A DNA stretch of 64,000 nt from Trochalopteron elliotii (Eukaryota; Chordata; Aves; Passeriformes; Leiothrichidae): assembly GCA_024734555.1 (NCBI GenBank), contig JANPWX010000081.1, forward strand, positions 2,752,825 to 2,816,824, given 5' to 3'. Made by a program: the position numbers and the translations under genes. Below, piece by piece: positions 1 to 14,500 of the stretch (position 1 is its first letter; each line of letters begins with the position of its first letter). Under the pieces are notes generated by a model. It saw only the letters and a list, made by a program, of their open reading frames with translations, was not told the DNA's origin and searched no databases.

Positions 1-3000
1 TTTTTGCCAGATCTATCTGCTAGATGATGTTGACATAATTTAGAAAATAAACAAAAAAAAAATTAAAGTACCACATCTGTAATGAATGCAAACAGTTTCA
101 AAGAGCAAAGTCCTAAACCTTAAACACTTACACCTTCCAGAAATGTTAAAAAGTGTTACCTAATTATTTTCCATCTTTAATCCACATTTATAGAGAGACA
201 ACCACTCCTAATAACAATAGATTTTGTCACTTAGGCTGATTTGTGTACTTCAGGACAAAAATTTGTTTCTTTAAATGATGAGAATGAAATTGCTGTCCAT
301 CCAGCAGTTTTGAAAGCTAAATAAATATGCCCAAACAGAAAATTCACCACTCACACTATACACTACAAATTTGCTTCCTTTTCTACCTTTGTGTGTATAC
401 TCAGATGCATCCATGAAAAAAAACAAAACAAACCTCCAACCATGAGTGATGTTGACATTCTAAATTGTAGACAAGATTTGAACATCATCTCTTCAAAAAA
501 TACTGCCATTGAGGGCCAGATGACTCTGCAGGAGGTATTTTCCCTGATTATTTAATGCAATAATGTTGCCAAGTAATTTTTGACACCAAAATCCACACCA
601 TGTAATTTCTTACACTAATAAATCATAATATACTATAGCAGAGAAAATAAGATGGTAATTAGCTGTCTTGTTTTCCAAATAACTGGGTAATTATAAAGAA
701 GAAAATATTACAGTAGTATAATGCCCAGTTTAGTCTGAAAGCAGAGATCATGGGGTACTATGTTGTACATGATTTTTTAACCAAAGGCTTGGTCTTGTTT
801 CCATCTCAACCATTCTGAGAGCAGTGAGAAAAGCCTGTGGCATGGCTAAGACCACATTTGTATAAATATATAATTTAAAGACAAATTTCTAACCCTGCCT
901 TACTCCATATTGCAGCAAGAGTTTTCACTCCTATGTGACAAGGTAAAGATACTGAGTTTCACTTTTAGACTGAGAATGTAATTTAGATCACTTCACTAAA
1001 GTTTATAATGGATAAAGAAAAATGGCAGAGAAAATCTTTTCTGTAAAGTTCTGTCACAATATGGGATTTTTGAACTTAATTCTATAGCTAAAATATTATA
1101 GCTTTGCAGTGATGAGAGTGAATACTGTACAGAATTAACAATGAAATATGAGGGAAGAAAAATATGCTTTAGAAAAACTCAAAATAGCACAGTAAACTTG
1201 TCCACTTGTATAAAAAAGGCTATGGATTTTCTTCACTTAAATTACTGCAACACTGCATGCATTCACTCTAGACAGAGAAGGTAAAGTGCATTTTAAAATG
1301 CATCTATAAACTTAGCTCTTCTTGAGCTGTATCAAAGACAATATCCATCTTCAGTGGATATTGTCCCATCTTTCCCATAAACTTATCTTAAATCAAACAG
1401 AAAATTAAAGGATTGTAAATACAATGAAACTATTCGGAATACATTTTCTAATAGGATTTTCCAGGTTGATGGATGCTGGAAAATAGGTGTAAACATTCAC
1501 CTGTGATTCTCTTCCCAAAGTTCCTCATTCATCCTCATGCTTTTTGCAAACCACAGTCAAGAAGGCCCAGTCTTTAGCTACGCTGTGTAAAGCTATTTGT
1601 TTAAAAAAGGTGCCACTGCCAATGTCAGAAAAGTTAAATGGTGTCACAGTATCACCTCTGTCCTGTTATTAAGAGACCCAAAGTGCACAGGTGAATTGGA
1701 TACTAATCCATCACTGCACAGTTCTTCTGCCCAGCAGGTGTTTTCCTCCTTTTTCTAATGTCTTTTCTCTCTTTTATTTCTCTCTCTCCCCACTCACTCT
1801 AGAAATAATGAAGAATTAGTTTGCTCCCTCTTCTTGGCAACCATTACTTGTTTATTTAACACAAGAAACATTTAAGCAAAGATAAGAGAAGAAAACCACT
1901 TCATTCCAGTGCCAGTGTTTGTGAAAACAGTGAAAATCAACAACTGAAAACAATGGTAACTCATTACCATTGAAGTGTCCATGTTAATTTGATGCAGACA
2001 GATAATTAGGACATCAAGTCCTATGTTTATCTAATGGTGATGTATTTATTGAAATTAATGTTTGATTTATGTTTTAGAAAATATCTTGATACACAAACAT
2101 ATTTTAATGGTAAAAATAAAAAAAAAAAGGTTGAAATCTTATTAAACTAAATAAGTAGAGCTCCACAGGGAAATATTAACTGAAAATTGCAAGACGCTCT
2201 TAAAGACTCAAAGTAAACAAAGTCTTGAATTTCAAATGCAAATTTGATCAGTCCTTAATCTGGTTCCAGAAGTTGGTCACATACTCTCTCACCTGAAGTG
2301 ACTATCCAATTAGGAGACAGGCTTTTTTGAATTTCTGAATGTTTTAAAGGATCTTAAATAGAGTAATATGTTTTATTTGGAATAATTAAGTACATTTTTA
2401 GGTGGTGATATTTTATCCATGTTTCAGGTAACCGTCAAACTTCTCAGACTAAGCCACTTACCTTATAAAAATAAATACAAATTTTGTATAACTACATTCC
2501 ATATTCATTCTTGATCCAAACATAGTCAAATTGGTATGAAAAAGACAGTTTCTCCTGTTGTTTATCATTTTATCAATTCTGTATGGCCAAAAACCAGGCC
2601 CAAATATTTCAGTAGTAAAATGATCATAAATTTCAACAGAATGTTTGTGTATGTCACCAAAAAAATAACTGAAATTGGTAAACCTGTTTTTTTTTGCTTG
2701 TATATACAATAGCAGACACATAATTTTGACAGATTGCAAGAGGTTCTCTTCTCCTCAAGATACTCTGTCTTACTATTTCCAGCATGCATAGTTCAGTCAA
2801 GAAAAGAAAGCTGAAAGGCCACCATGTATAATAGCAGAAAGAATGTTCAGTATCTTGATAAAATATTGTAATAGGACATATATGACATAAGAATTTACAG
2901 TGTAGGCTCTGCACCTGCATTCATCTAGAAAAAGTTTTCTAATGATAAAGGCCTTCAGCACTCTCCACCCAGAGCAATTTCAGTCAGCTCCAGGAAAATC

Positions 3001-6000
3001 TAAGCTGAGTCATGACACAAACATGCTCATAGACCATTGGACTGAAAACATTGGGGAAAAAATTGTAGAAAACAAACATTAGAATCATTTCATTAAACTT
3101 AATCAACATATCAATAACTGATTTTGATCCTTACTTGAATTAAATGGCCCAAATCTACCCTTTTCTCTGCAATGAATAACTATTTTCAACACCCTGGAAG
3201 AGAAGTTAAACTGTTTCAGAAAAACAGTTTAACTGAAGATTCAAGTTTAGCAGGGGGAATTGACGACTTTTCTGAAATTACTGTGTGACTGCCAAGGGTT
3301 AATGATATCAGATTCTGCAGAGCTGCTTTAGAAATAATTGTTCCTTAACCTCTGTAATGTTATTTTTTACTTGTTTTTTTGGGTTTTGGGTTTTTTTTTT
3401 TAATACATACAATTCTAATATTCAAAAATTGCACACTGTTTTAGGATTAAACTGTAAAGGCTTGGTTTTTTGAAGAGTATCTTAAACTATCATGGATTTC
3501 AGTGGGATTTAGTGGTTAATCATAATTTTAAAACATTACGGTGAAAAATTTCACTCCTTTTTATAAGTTATTCAGATTTCACCACTGGTGTTACTACCAA
3601 CTGATTTTCTGCCCACTGTTTATTCTGCCACATATGAATAAAGACAACAATGCATGATAGAAGAAACTTGTAAGACAACAAGAACTCCACATTTCTTTTT
3701 CTGCCCAATGTAATTTTAGGTTGTGTGCAGTTGCATTTATGCATTTGTGTACCATGTTTATTCTGTAAATGCAATAAACTCACCTTTGTCCTTATAGAAT
3801 GTCATATGCTAGTTGCTGACAATTTTCACATAGAGGACCACTATACCAAACTGATTAATATCTCAAAAATGTTATTAAACAGAACATGCGTGTTTGAGGT
3901 GATATAATATACTCTATTCTCAAAAGTGGTGACAGGAAATCCCTTTTTCTAAATATACACCAATATATATTTGTCAATTAGTTGTTGGACATTTACTGGT
4001 ATGTATTTGTGAGATAATTCATACTGCTATTCATTTGTGAGATAATTCAACAAGGACCTAGCATTCTAGAAAAAATAAATCCTTCTACAGTCATGGTTCC
4101 TATATCCTTCTAACAGGTCTGCCCAATAAATACTGGGGAAAATAATATCCAGGGGAGCATAATTCTAAGTATTACTCTTGATAATTCTAAGTTCACACTT
4201 TTTTTCAAAAATATATTAGCTCCAACAAAGGTAAGAAATGCAAATCTGTCATTAAGCAACATAATTAAAGGTTTTCTTCAGTGCAGTCTTGCTATGTTTA
4301 GTCAATGAAGCATAATGAATTGCAAGATACACAGTGAAACTAAACCCTCACTGATTTATAATAACAACTTTCAGTTGTTAAATAACTCTTATGGAATACA
4401 TCATAAATTATAAATAAAAAATGCAGCAGTTTTCTATTTCTTTTGTTTTAAAGAAAAAATCAATTTTGTATTTTTATTGTATGGCTTTATTCAGTTGTTC
4501 GTTAACATAGAAAATCTCTGTGGAAGTTATTTTTGATGGTATATGCATGTCTTCAAGTGAATAGTTTGAATTTTCATTTTTCTTCTGTATTTTAAAGTCT
4601 TGCACAAACAATTAATGCATCCTCACAACATCCCTGTGAGGTAGGTACTTAAGCTGTTTAAGAAAAAAAACCCTTGAGAAATTCACTCAGTTTCACTAAT
4701 TCAGCAAAGTCAAAACAGTAACAATAACAAGGCTGTTGCACTTCTCACTCTGATTTGGGTCACGAAAAATATACTGCCTCTCTCATCTCAGTAGCTTCTG
4801 TATAAATTCTGAAATATTTCACATGAATATCACCTTAGCCATTGTCAACAGAGCAAGATATTTTTCATGTGAAATGAGAAGGATAACAGTAATTCTCCTG
4901 TGTACATGTAAATTTCATTGAATGACCTTATTCCCTAGAAAAAGAGTAAGAAGTAGCCTTCTTGCATGAAATATTTAAGAATATTTAAAAACGTAACCTT
5001 TCAAGGTTATAAATATAGCATATAATTATATATTTTAAGAATAGAAACATATGTAATGGTTACATGAATTTAAAAAGTTGGTAAGTGTATTCATCTGAGC
5101 AATTCAAAAACATGCTGATGCATCTACCTTACATATTTGAAAGAAAAATATGCTAAAATAAAGTTTATTGATCTGGTAGTAAAATTTTATAATGGATATA
5201 TTCATCCTCTGTCATGGTAGGTGGTGAGTGACATAAAAAGCACAGTGACAGCAGAATGTTTTCATATAAATTGCATGCACAATCTGATTTCTTACTTGAT
5301 TATCAAAGGAACAAATATATTCATTAAAAAAAGCCAACTCATTTACAAGACAAAGTGCATCTCACTCTAGCTCCATGTCAATATAAACAATTTGCAACTG
5401 ATTACATCCATCAAGTTTAATATAAACCATAGTAATCTGAATAGTGTAATCAGATGGAACAAGATTTAATAACATACAAACCAAAGTTAATGTTTCTCTG
5501 ATTGCTTCCATTAACTGCATAACTATTCAAAGTATTAGTTTTACATATACATTATGTAACTTAGTATTAGAAAAGTTAAAAATACACAATATGGTACATT
5601 ATATAGAGGACTATATTTATCAAAAGTTTATACATATTGCTGATTTTTGGAATGTTTTTCCTTTTTAAAAACATAGTTTACCATATATCAATTAAAAAAT
5701 AACACTTCACATATTTAAATTTTCATTATCCTATTAGTATGTTCCCTCTGCAATCTAGGTGCGTTAAAAAAAATAAATAAAAGTGTATCTTGATGAAACA
5801 CTCTTTTACCATTAGCACTTTAAGATTACAGAGAGCACATACAGCAACAACTTCCTAAAAGCAAATCTTATCTTTCTTCATATAAAATCAAAAGCCCAGA
5901 AGACAATGAGCAGAGCAGTAGAAATGCCAAGAAAAAAATCACATAAGTCCAAAAGCAACCTCTGGTAAACTTCTAAACGGGTAACACTCAATACATATTT

Positions 6001-6678
6001 TGTTCATAAATTTGGAATACTGACAGTTTATTTCCCTTTTATTTATCCAGTTATTGCACATATAAACCAGTAAGAATAACTGTATTTTATATACAACTAA
6101 ACAACTCAAAATCAGAAGACATGAAGATGGTTTGTAAAATTATGTTTTCATCCTGTCAGATTTAAAGTTACATTTTCTTGCAAAAACTTGTTTGAGAGTT
6201 CAAGCATTTGAAGAAGAAGATATGTATATATAACGTCATAAAATTTTTCCAAATCACTTCCTAAAGTGAGTATAACATGTTATGGACAAACAAAAAAACC
6301 AATTAAAATTGGCATGGGATGGGTAGTTTGGAAAAGACAACTTTTGTGTTTTACATGTCCAGTGAAAAAAAGAGATGCATGGCAAACTAACATTTTTAAA
6401 CTGATAAATGTTATGGAAAAATAATGAGGCAACAGAAATAAACACGAATTTTTCATTGCTGAGTTTTTTGTAATTGCCTGATTTAACTTAAGGGCAACTT
6501 TAAGACCAAAGCAGATCACTATTGAATCAGAGTATATAAAGCTTCCCCCAGTTGCAGACAATAGGGCTTTTCTTATTAATATCTGAAGAGTTGACACTGA
6601 CCCTGAGGCTTTCATTGTTAGTAGGATGCTGTTAGTAGTAGCAGTTGCAAACGTATGGGTTTGCCAGTAACAACTCAC
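1..6678 (-). other. intron 41 (5' part of the intron; window edge)
   Basis: A+T-rich sequence with no exon that I can recognise. I looked for exon 42 on the minus strand and did not see it, so the intron continues beyond the left edge. It holds a T-rich tract near 3371-3402, a 17-bp direct repeat at 4005-4021 and 4033-4049, and otherwise nothing notable. Confidence 0.85.
4005..4049. repeat. 17-bp direct repeat pair
   Basis: ATTTGTGAGATAATTCA occurs at 4005-4021 and again at 4033-4049, with an 11-bp spacer. It is probably a small local tandem duplication in intron 41. No function is suggested. Confidence 0.85.
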
Positions 6679-6861
6679 AATTTGTGCATAGTTGAGTCTT
6701 CGAAACTGAGCAAATTTGCTCTCAAAATCTTGCCAGCGCTTGCTGAGCTGTATCAGGGTTGGCTCCACTGCTTTTGCAGCCCCATCCTTAGACAGGCGTT
6801 CAGCCTGCCTGTGCACCGCATTCAGATCTTCCTTCTTCTTCTCCAACTCTCCACCAATCTC
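6679..6861 (-). CDS. DMD: dystrophin exon 41 (spectrin-like repeat 15)
   Basis: 183 bp and 61 codons, phase 0 at both ends. The translation begins EIGGELEKKKEDLNAVHRQ and ends SKFAQFRRLNYAQI. It matches human residues of about 1914-1974 and covers helices B and C of repeat 15; the LSKRWQDFESKF segment carries the conserved Trp of helix C. The acceptor is GCTCACTAG|GAGAT and the donor ATT|GTGAGT. An open frame runs on past the donor into intron 41 but loses all similarity there, so the exon end is set by the splice site. Compared with human as I remember it, the changes are mostly conservative (for example K at GAAKAVEP, and DF for EI near the end). This is the last exon of the gene in the window; exon 42 lies beyond the edge. 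Confidence 0.97.
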
Positions 6862-7808
6862 CTAGTGAGCAAAACCAATACAGGGCCCAGGACAGTTAGC
6901 TAACTAGATCAATCAACTTGGAATTAGCAAAATACTTCCTTCAGAAAATCCATTTCCATTTTATTTGTCACAAGTAAAAATTTACAGCTTATTTTCATAT
7001 TATTTATATCTTATTTTACATTTAAACAAAACAAAAATAACTGAAATTGAAGAACCTTCTTGGAGATGGGCTGTAGAGATCCTAAGAGCTACTACACTCT
7101 GAAACTGTGAGCAGAGGCCAACAGTTTCCATGTTCAGATTCTTGCTAGTACACTGTGATGGGCAATTGGAGAAATTATTCTCTCAGTAAGGGTCAGCATA
7201 TTCAGGACAAATAGTCTTCAAACAGCTTACAAATATACTACTAGACTCTTTAATGTACTAGTTAACTCCTATTTTACTCCGTGGGAAACTCAACAGAGAA
7301 TGAAGCAAAGAAAGACGATGTAAAATAAACCAGGAAAACCTTTGACAGTATGTAAATAAATCTATAGAGTTTGACAGTGACATATGAATATGTTCTGATG
7401 AAAATGAATGTGCTAACATGAGATAGAGGTCATCCATATATTGGTAAGTCATTTGTTCATCTGGAACAAAGATACATAAAATCAATTACAATTTTTTACT
7501 AGAAAACATTTGATGCTTCTTAATACATTGCACACTTTCTGTATTATTGACAAAACATTATATTTAGTGTGTTTCAAATTATTTATATATCATTCTGCAT
7601 AAGAAACAAACACAAAATATAGTACAACAAAGAAATGTCACTTTGAACATAGATAATTAGGGTTTGTATTAATATAAATAGAAATAAAGAACTGAACTTA
7701 TAATTTTCTGTAGCTATAAAAGAGGATTGATTGTTGCATTTGCTGTCTGTTCAACTGATAAACTATCACTCAAAAATATCTATCATTGCCAACCCAAAAC
7801 AACATTAC
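6862..7808 (-). other. intron 40
   Basis: 947 bp, GT-AG. A+T-rich; I see no repeat, gene or regulatory signal in it. Confidence 0.9.
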
Positions 7809-7961
7809 CTTTAGCTTCTGCTCATCTTTGTGGTCTGGCATACTGGCTAACTTTTTCTCAATGTCATCCAGCCATGTCATTAGGTCATCAGCCTGCCTCT
7901 TGTACTGATACCATTGATGAGAAATCTCTAAAGCCTTTTTTCTTCTTTGAGCTCTCAAGTC
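7809..7961 (-). CDS. DMD: dystrophin exon 40 (repeat 14/15 boundary)
   Basis: 153 bp and 51 codons, phase 0. It translates as DLRAQRRKKALEISHQWYQY... and ends ASMPDHKDEQKLK, matching human residues of about 1863-1913. The segment holds the end of repeat 14 and helix A of repeat 15 (KRQADDLMTWLDDIEKKL, with the conserved helix A Trp). The basic cluster RAQRRKKA fits the positively charged second actin-binding region of the rod. The acceptor CTGTGAACAG|GACTT has a weak pyrimidine tract, while the donor AAG|GTAATG is ordinary. The long run of identity with the mammalian protein around HQWYQYKRQADDL makes the assignment certain. Confidence 0.97.
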
Positions 7962-9881
7962 CTGTTCACAGTGCAGACATTATTAGAATACGAATTAAAG
8001 GCTTATAAAATATGAACTGGCATGTGTGCACACTGAAGGGGGGAAAAAAGTGTACAAGGCTGCTAATATTTAATTAAATGTTGATATTTAAAGCGAATAT
8101 ATGAGTAAGTGAACATATTTACATCAGTTTAACAATTTTTTCTTGTTTATTTAAAAGGAGGTTACCTATTTCAGTGTTGTTCACAAGTTGAATAAACACT
8201 GAGACAGTCACCAATATTCTGAGAAATTAAGACTCTTACATAAATGTCAATATTTTATATAAAACACTTCTGCTCAGAATACTTACTGGACAGATGGAAA
8301 CACAGCCCACTTAGTATCTAGCCAAAAGTAGGACTTCTGTATTTTGTGGACTCCTGTGAATTTCTAGCCTGCATGAAAACTCTGTAGCTATTCAAATGAA
8401 AATCACTGCAATGCAGAAATGTTTGCAAAGACAGGTGTCCTTTATCTAAATTAAATACCACATACATAACAAATGTTTTGTGTTTATAACTCTGTTTTAT
8501 AAAGGATTGAAACTTCTCTTTAGTAGGAAGGTATAAAATGTTTGGTGTTTTTCCTTAGAAATGGTATTAAATATACATTTGCTTTAACTGCTTAACTTCA
8601 CTCATGCAGAATTCAGAAAATATTTTAATTACTGTAATTAATTATTAAGAAGTAAATTAAAAAATTATTAGTATATTTTATATAAAAATACTCAGATTAA
8701 TTTGCCTCAACCATTCTTGAATTCTTTTTCACCAGGGTGAATGCCTTAACTGAGTCACCCACAGGAAAATCTATCACTATACCATAGAAAACAGCCAGGG
8801 AGGATCTGGTCAATAGCAAAGTGCAATAAACACTGTTCTTGTTTCTCCCACATAAAAATTATGAATTGCTTCCATTTAGCTTGGAACAGTCAAAGATACA
8901 CCTAATAGATTTCAAGCTTCTCTTAAATGTGGACAAAACAGCAGTATATTCTAGCTATCCTTCTGAATTCACACAGATCTGCAACATTGTAAGAATTAGG
9001 ATTAAATCCACAAGAAAAGAAAGAGCATGCATAAAAATAAGTAACAATAAAATGTAAACATGCCATGTTCCCCAAACCAAATATAACTTAATCAAAATTA
9101 TCCAAAGAAAGAAAAATTCTGCTTGCTGATGAGATAAAAATTCTCCTGTAGTATCCAGAGCCTATAGCTCCAGGTGGGTGACCAAGGTGACTGTCTAACC
9201 GTAAGATTTTAACTTTCATCACTTTCATTTGCCATAAAAAGATGACACTTCCAATTATATCTCTTAGCTGCTCCACATGGCAAGGAAACTCATCATGTGC
9301 CAGGAACAATATCACACAGTTTTACCTCCTGGATTGTGTCTGCTCAGAATTTTCATGTGTAACTTAGGGTTTCAGCCTCTGAGCCGCTGTGTCTATTGGT
9401 ACTACCATCTATCCCATCCTAGAGAGGCTGGAGCCACTCTTCTAACACGAATGTAGTGTGTAAGCATTTCACTGAAGGAGAAACAATTTATTCATACCAG
9501 AAGTATGTTATTCAACTGAGCATCTAAGTTAGCAGGACCTGATTCTAACTCAGGTCTTGAGCTGTTAAGGTCTTGACTGCTGTTAAAGTATAAAACACAC
9601 ATAATATCTAAAAAAGGAATTATCAAAGTAATCAGTGTTGTCCAACTGGCAATCACACAGTGGCAATGCTGAGGATAAGACAGTACTTCTCAAGCTGGAG
9701 ATTGTAAAATGCCTTTTGCAAGGCATCAAGAGAACTGTGTAAGAAAATACATCTGTAGCCAAATAGTTTTAAATTACTAATCTCTAAATAGTAATGACAC
9801 CTCATTTAACAAAAAAAATTGCCCTGAAATGAAAGAAAAAAAGGGTTTAATAGCATATGCTTATAACTGTAGCTCCTATAC
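7962..9881 (-). other. intron 39
   Basis: 1920 bp, GT-AG. A+T-rich, unique-looking sequence. The 9100-9500 stretch is a little richer in G+C but I do not recognise it as any element. Confidence 0.9.
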
Positions 9882-10019
9882 CTTGAGGGCATTATGTTTA
9901 CTCCGCAACAGCTGTTGTTTTGTCTTTATTTCCTCACGCTTTTTCTCATCTGTGACTCCCTTTTGAAGCCTGTCGCCCCTTTGCAGCAATTCTTTCACTG
10001 TGCTCTCATCCTCTTCGCT
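9882..10019 (-). CDS. DMD: dystrophin exon 39 (spectrin-like repeat 14)
   Basis: 138 bp and 46 codons, phase 0. It starts SEEDESTVKELLQRGDRLQ and ends KTKQQLLRSKHNALK, corresponding to human residues of about 1817-1862, the middle and C-terminal helices of repeat 14. Repeat 14 is short and lacks some canonical spectrin positions in all dystrophins. The acceptor is TTTTTTAAATCAG|AGCGA and the donor AAG|GTATAG, whose +4 to +6 bases depart from GTAAGT. The first residues (SEEDES where human has NEDNEG, as I recall) are the most diverged part; the KREEIK...KQQLL core is conserved. Confidence 0.97.
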
Positions 10020-11475
10020 CTGATTTAAAAAAAATAACCGATATCATGTGCATTTTAATCTAATTATTACTTAAGTAATAGTACGTACAGACTATGCTAA
10101 AGTAATCATGTAACAGCTACTTGCAGTTTTATAATGATGATTAAGTAATTTTCATTTGCTTTCTACAATATATGTAGAGGAATAAAAGACAGCATCTGCA
10201 ATTCTACAGATTTTTGGTTTTAGATATTATGCAGCATCCAGGATAACACCATAAAAACATTAGAGGCAAAAACTTGAAATATATTTTACTTTCAAGCAAA
10301 AAGAATAGATATATGTAAAATATTCTAAATCACTGTCAGTAGAGACTGAAAATGGCAGTGTGCTGGCAGACCATGCAATTACTGATGATTCTGTGTACCC
10401 TCACATTGAAAATCAGCTATTCTGACAGGGCAAATGCTCTCACTAAGCATTTTTTACGTAGAAGCCACCTACAAATCTGTGAATCTTTGAAGCTGAATCT
10501 TTGTCACAGCTTCTGGCAAGTTGAAGCACTCTAAGCATTTGATGTAAAGAAAGGGAACCAAATATGTTCAGGTAGTGGAAACTGCCCCATCAAACTTGAT
10601 TCACTTCGAATTTACCACTACATACACATGGTAAATTCTGTATACAGCACACAGAGCCTTAAATTTTGTTTTTTCTGCATAAAAAAGTCTTGTAAAGATT
10701 CCTTCCAGCACTGATATGAAACAGACACCTTTGAAAAATTCCTTTAAAAGTAAAATAATATTGAGTCTTTATATCGGTTGTAAACAAATATATATTTGAT
10801 CTTGCTGAGGACTCAAGTAGAGAGGGCTGTAAACATCAATCTCCCTTTTCTGCCCAGCCAAAAAATGTCATCCCTCTAAAAATCACTCTGGAGAACACAC
10901 AACACAATAGCAGTAGTAGCAAAGCACTGCAGTATTTTAATCCTCTTTTTCCTTTTCCCCCTCTCAGCAAATATGAATAAATGATTTTACGACTTGTAAC
11001 AATAAAACATAAGTAATAAACCTTACAACAGCCACAAAACCTATTTACATTAAATGCTATAAGCAGATTGGTTAAGAAAAAATTGGCAAGTGGCATTTCT
11101 TTTCATGAGCATTTATTTTTAGTGAATGTATTCTTTCACTATATTGCCCATTTTGATACATCATTCTGACTTTTCCTGGTCTTCATACTACCACAGTGAT
11201 TTTAAAATTCATTCCATGTTCTGTAATACTGCTGGTAGTAGTACAGAACCCATGGATAGCATTCCTGGTCTGCTTAGTGTTTTCATAAGGGACAAGAAAT
11301 GCTCTTCTGATAAACTAAAAATTAAGTTAGCACAAAAAATTTTAGTTAGTGCTACTTTGGGACTTTTGCCAAGTTATATCTAAAGATCTTAAAGCAAATA
11401 TGGGTTTCTGATTTTCACTCAGGTTTTTTCATCTCTCTGCTTATTTTGCTCAGACTTCCATTTCAACCAAATTAC
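10020..11475 (-). other. intron 38
   Basis: 1456 bp, GT-AG. A+T-rich, with nothing recognisable beyond simple low-complexity runs. Confidence 0.9.
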
Positions 11476-11598
11476 CATATCTTTATTGAAGTCCTCCTCT
11501 TTCAGATTCACTCCCTGCTGAATTTCAACCTCCAGTGGTTCAAGCATTTTTTGTATATCGAAGTCAAATTGCTCCAATTCCTTCAAAGGAATGAAGGG
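11476..11598 (-). CDS. DMD: dystrophin exon 38 (start of repeat 14)
   Basis: 123 bp and 41 codons, phase 0. The product is PFIPLKELEQFDFDIQKM followed by a stretch ending KEEDFNKDM, matching human residues of about 1776-1816. It includes the highly conserved GVNLKEEDFNKDM. The first two residues are PF, where I recall AS in human; this is right at the boundary between repeats 13 and 14. The acceptor is CCCATTTTAG|CCCTT and the donor ATG|GTAATT, a modest match to consensus. The exon contains no ATG-initiated open frame of its own, so similarity and splice sites identify it. Confidence 0.96.
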
Positions 11599-14500
11599 CT
11601 AAAATGGGAGAAATGCAAAGATTATTTATTTAAAGGACACATTTCATAGTTTTATTAGAAACATAAATGAAAAGAGGTATCTGTGCTACCCCTTATTGCT
11701 AAAGCAATGGAAGACTTTCCATCAAGTTGAAAAATATCTACACCATACTCAAAGTACCCAAAGATACAAATAAAGATACAAATTTATGGAGAATTTCCAT
11801 GTAAGTAAAGAAAAAAAATTTAAGGTGAATGAAAAGTAAAAAGGAAAAAATAAAATACATTCTCACATTTGTGTGTAAGAACAGGTCCAAATAAATAGTA
11901 TTTTTCTAAAAAAATAATTGTTTACATATCTATTTGGTTAAATCTGGTTTGTCAGAAATCATTCATACAGCAACAAGTCCATTAATAACCAAGAAAATTT
12001 TAATGTTTATCTGGTTCAGTTTTGAAATCATTGTTCTCTCACACAGAATAGTAGAAGTGTCAGGTGAATGCTACGAAACAGGACAGAAAATCTCTGTGTA
12101 AGATATTCCCCTAATAGTATTTTGTAACACATTGGGAAAAAAAAAAATCAACAAAAATTCAGCTTTTGTTTGAAAAATTCAGGACAAAAAAAAAAAAAAA
12201 AGTCAACCAAACAAAATAGATTCAATTCCTCCAAAATAAATCACAGTATAATTTATTGGGCTTTAGTTTAGTATTCAGTTTTAAACTCTCTAACACGTGC
12301 TGCTTATTAATAATAACGTGCCGTCTTTTGTTGGTCTGACACGAGTGCTTCTGAATACTTTTAGGTACAACATATAGTGCACTTATCAAGTGCATTGCAA
12401 ATGATCAACAGAATTTTTTTCTTCTTTCAAAGCTTTAAATGGAAGAAGAAGAAAGAAAATCTCAGTGGTTTTTGCACAAAATTTAGACTTAAAGGTAATT
12501 AATGCTTTTTGATGTTCTAGGAACTCTTGGATGTGCACCTGTCTTTTTTGCTAAAGACCTAAGTACATTATATCCTAACTACTTCTCCTTTACTCTTTCC
12601 TCTGGTACAATTAGTTACTACTATATGCAAAATTTTTAATGAAGACAGCAACAATAAAAATTAATTGGTTAAAACTGAGAGACTGGATGTCAAATGAAAT
12701 CTGTTCACAGATGACCTGGAAGACTTAGGGTAAAAAACCCTTAATTGTATCTGGTTGATTATTTTAACAACAAAGATTTTGAACACTTACAAACATTAAT
12801 GGAAATATTATAATGTACTATATTTATAGAGAATAATACTGTGCTTACAACATTTTCATTAAGAGGCTCAGAATTACACTCATCATGCACTTCAGCTGAG
12901 TTAGAAATAATAGAGAACTACACAGTAATTTCTTCTCAAATGTTCCGAAGGATATTCTGTAGAGTACTTCAATCTCATTAAAAGACAAACCAACTAATAA
13001 AATTGGAATATAAAATTTATAGTCTCTGAAAGAGACTAAAAACAATAACAAAGAAGAAAGTGGAAAGAAAAACACTAAATGAATTCCAGTAATTGAATGA
13101 TGTTCAAAGACTACTTGAAAATGCTAAGTCTTATTTCAGTATACTGTGAACATTTTGTTAATTCTGGACATGACAATTACATACTGCCATTCACTGACTT
13201 AATGGACCATTTCTTATTTACTTCACTGTTGTACTGATTATTGTTAGTATTTGAAAAAAAATATAACCAATTTGAAGACAGATGAGTAATTACTGAAAAT
13301 AGGTTATAAGAGCCAACAATCTTCTTGAATTTGTGTTTTAATCTTTCACAGAGTGAATAATTTTACCTAAATATAGGGAAAAAATGCAAAAACACTTAGG
13401 AAGCATATCACTTGATCAAATAATTTTCCAGCTCATGAAGCCGAAATCATAAGGAAAGTACAATTACCTACATTATACAGGTAGACAAAATAAAGTACCC
13501 AGTAATTTGGTCCTTTACCCAAATGCACATAGCAAGTCAGTAGAATAGTCAATAATTCAGACCAGTTTTTATCTCTCTATCTGATGCAATACTTATAATA
13601 GTAAGTATCCTTTGTGAATCATATTCTACTTGTGCGTTTTCCAAGGTCCTGGAAAACGTCCCCTAAATTCTAATTTACCATTACAATTTATGTGCTGTAG
13701 TAATTCCTCACATCTTGCTGGGCACTTCTCAAAATCTTAGTATGGTTCTGCCAATTCCAGCCCACCTTGCCTTCAGAAATGGAAGAAAACCTGAGAGAGA
13801 AGGCTGCAAGTGGAAGACATTTGCAGGCTGTGTTCTGAGGGCACTTTGTCTTGATAAGAATCTTTTTATCCCTTCTTTGAGTGAGGCCACAACATGCAGT
13901 GCAAGGACTGAACCTCCAATAAGCCATCTACAGGCAGTCCCATTTTTTCTCTAGGACAAGCAATAATTTCACAGGATCCCATCAAAGGCTGCATCAGCTC
14001 TGCAAGTTTACAATAACATGGAAGTGCAAAGTAAAACTGAGATGGAAGTCCAGACTGCAGATAGCAGGTGTTCAGAGCAAAACCATCAGACAACACAGTC
14101 CTTGCAAAGATGTCCTCAGTCTACAGTTTGTACCTGTGTAAGAAGTAGGTAAGAAGCTGGAATGGCTGAAATACTACTGATGGCAATTAGGAAAAAATTG
14201 TTACCTTTATTCAGAAGATATTATTTTGTTTCACAAGTGAAACCTAAATAAATCCAAACATTCACAAAGATGTGCTGATTGTGCAGGACATGGAGCCCTG
14301 CATAGACCCCAACAACTCATGGAAACCATGTCTCTTTGCTTATGCTTTTTGCAAACCATACTTCCTGCTTTGCCATGGATCCTCTGTGCATTTATTTCCA
14401 GTGTCAGTACAGTGACCAGCAGTAATAGTTTAGATCAGGATCCATGCAATTCCATTATCCTATATACCAACCTGCATGGCTGCCTCATTTAATCTGCTTG

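Noticed and set aside
1..6678. Possible exon 42 of dystrophin
   Set aside because: I searched the minus strand for the expected start after LNYAQI and for DFEDLFKQEE-like sequence and saw none; the exon must be beyond the window.
6280..6678. Extension of the exon 41 frame past 6679
   Set aside because: The frame stays open by chance; similarity to dystrophin stops at the ATT|GTGAGT donor.
13700..14150. G+C-richer segment in intron 37 as a gene or transposon
   Set aside because: Open frames on both strands are short and mutually exclusive, and no repeat signature could be recognised.
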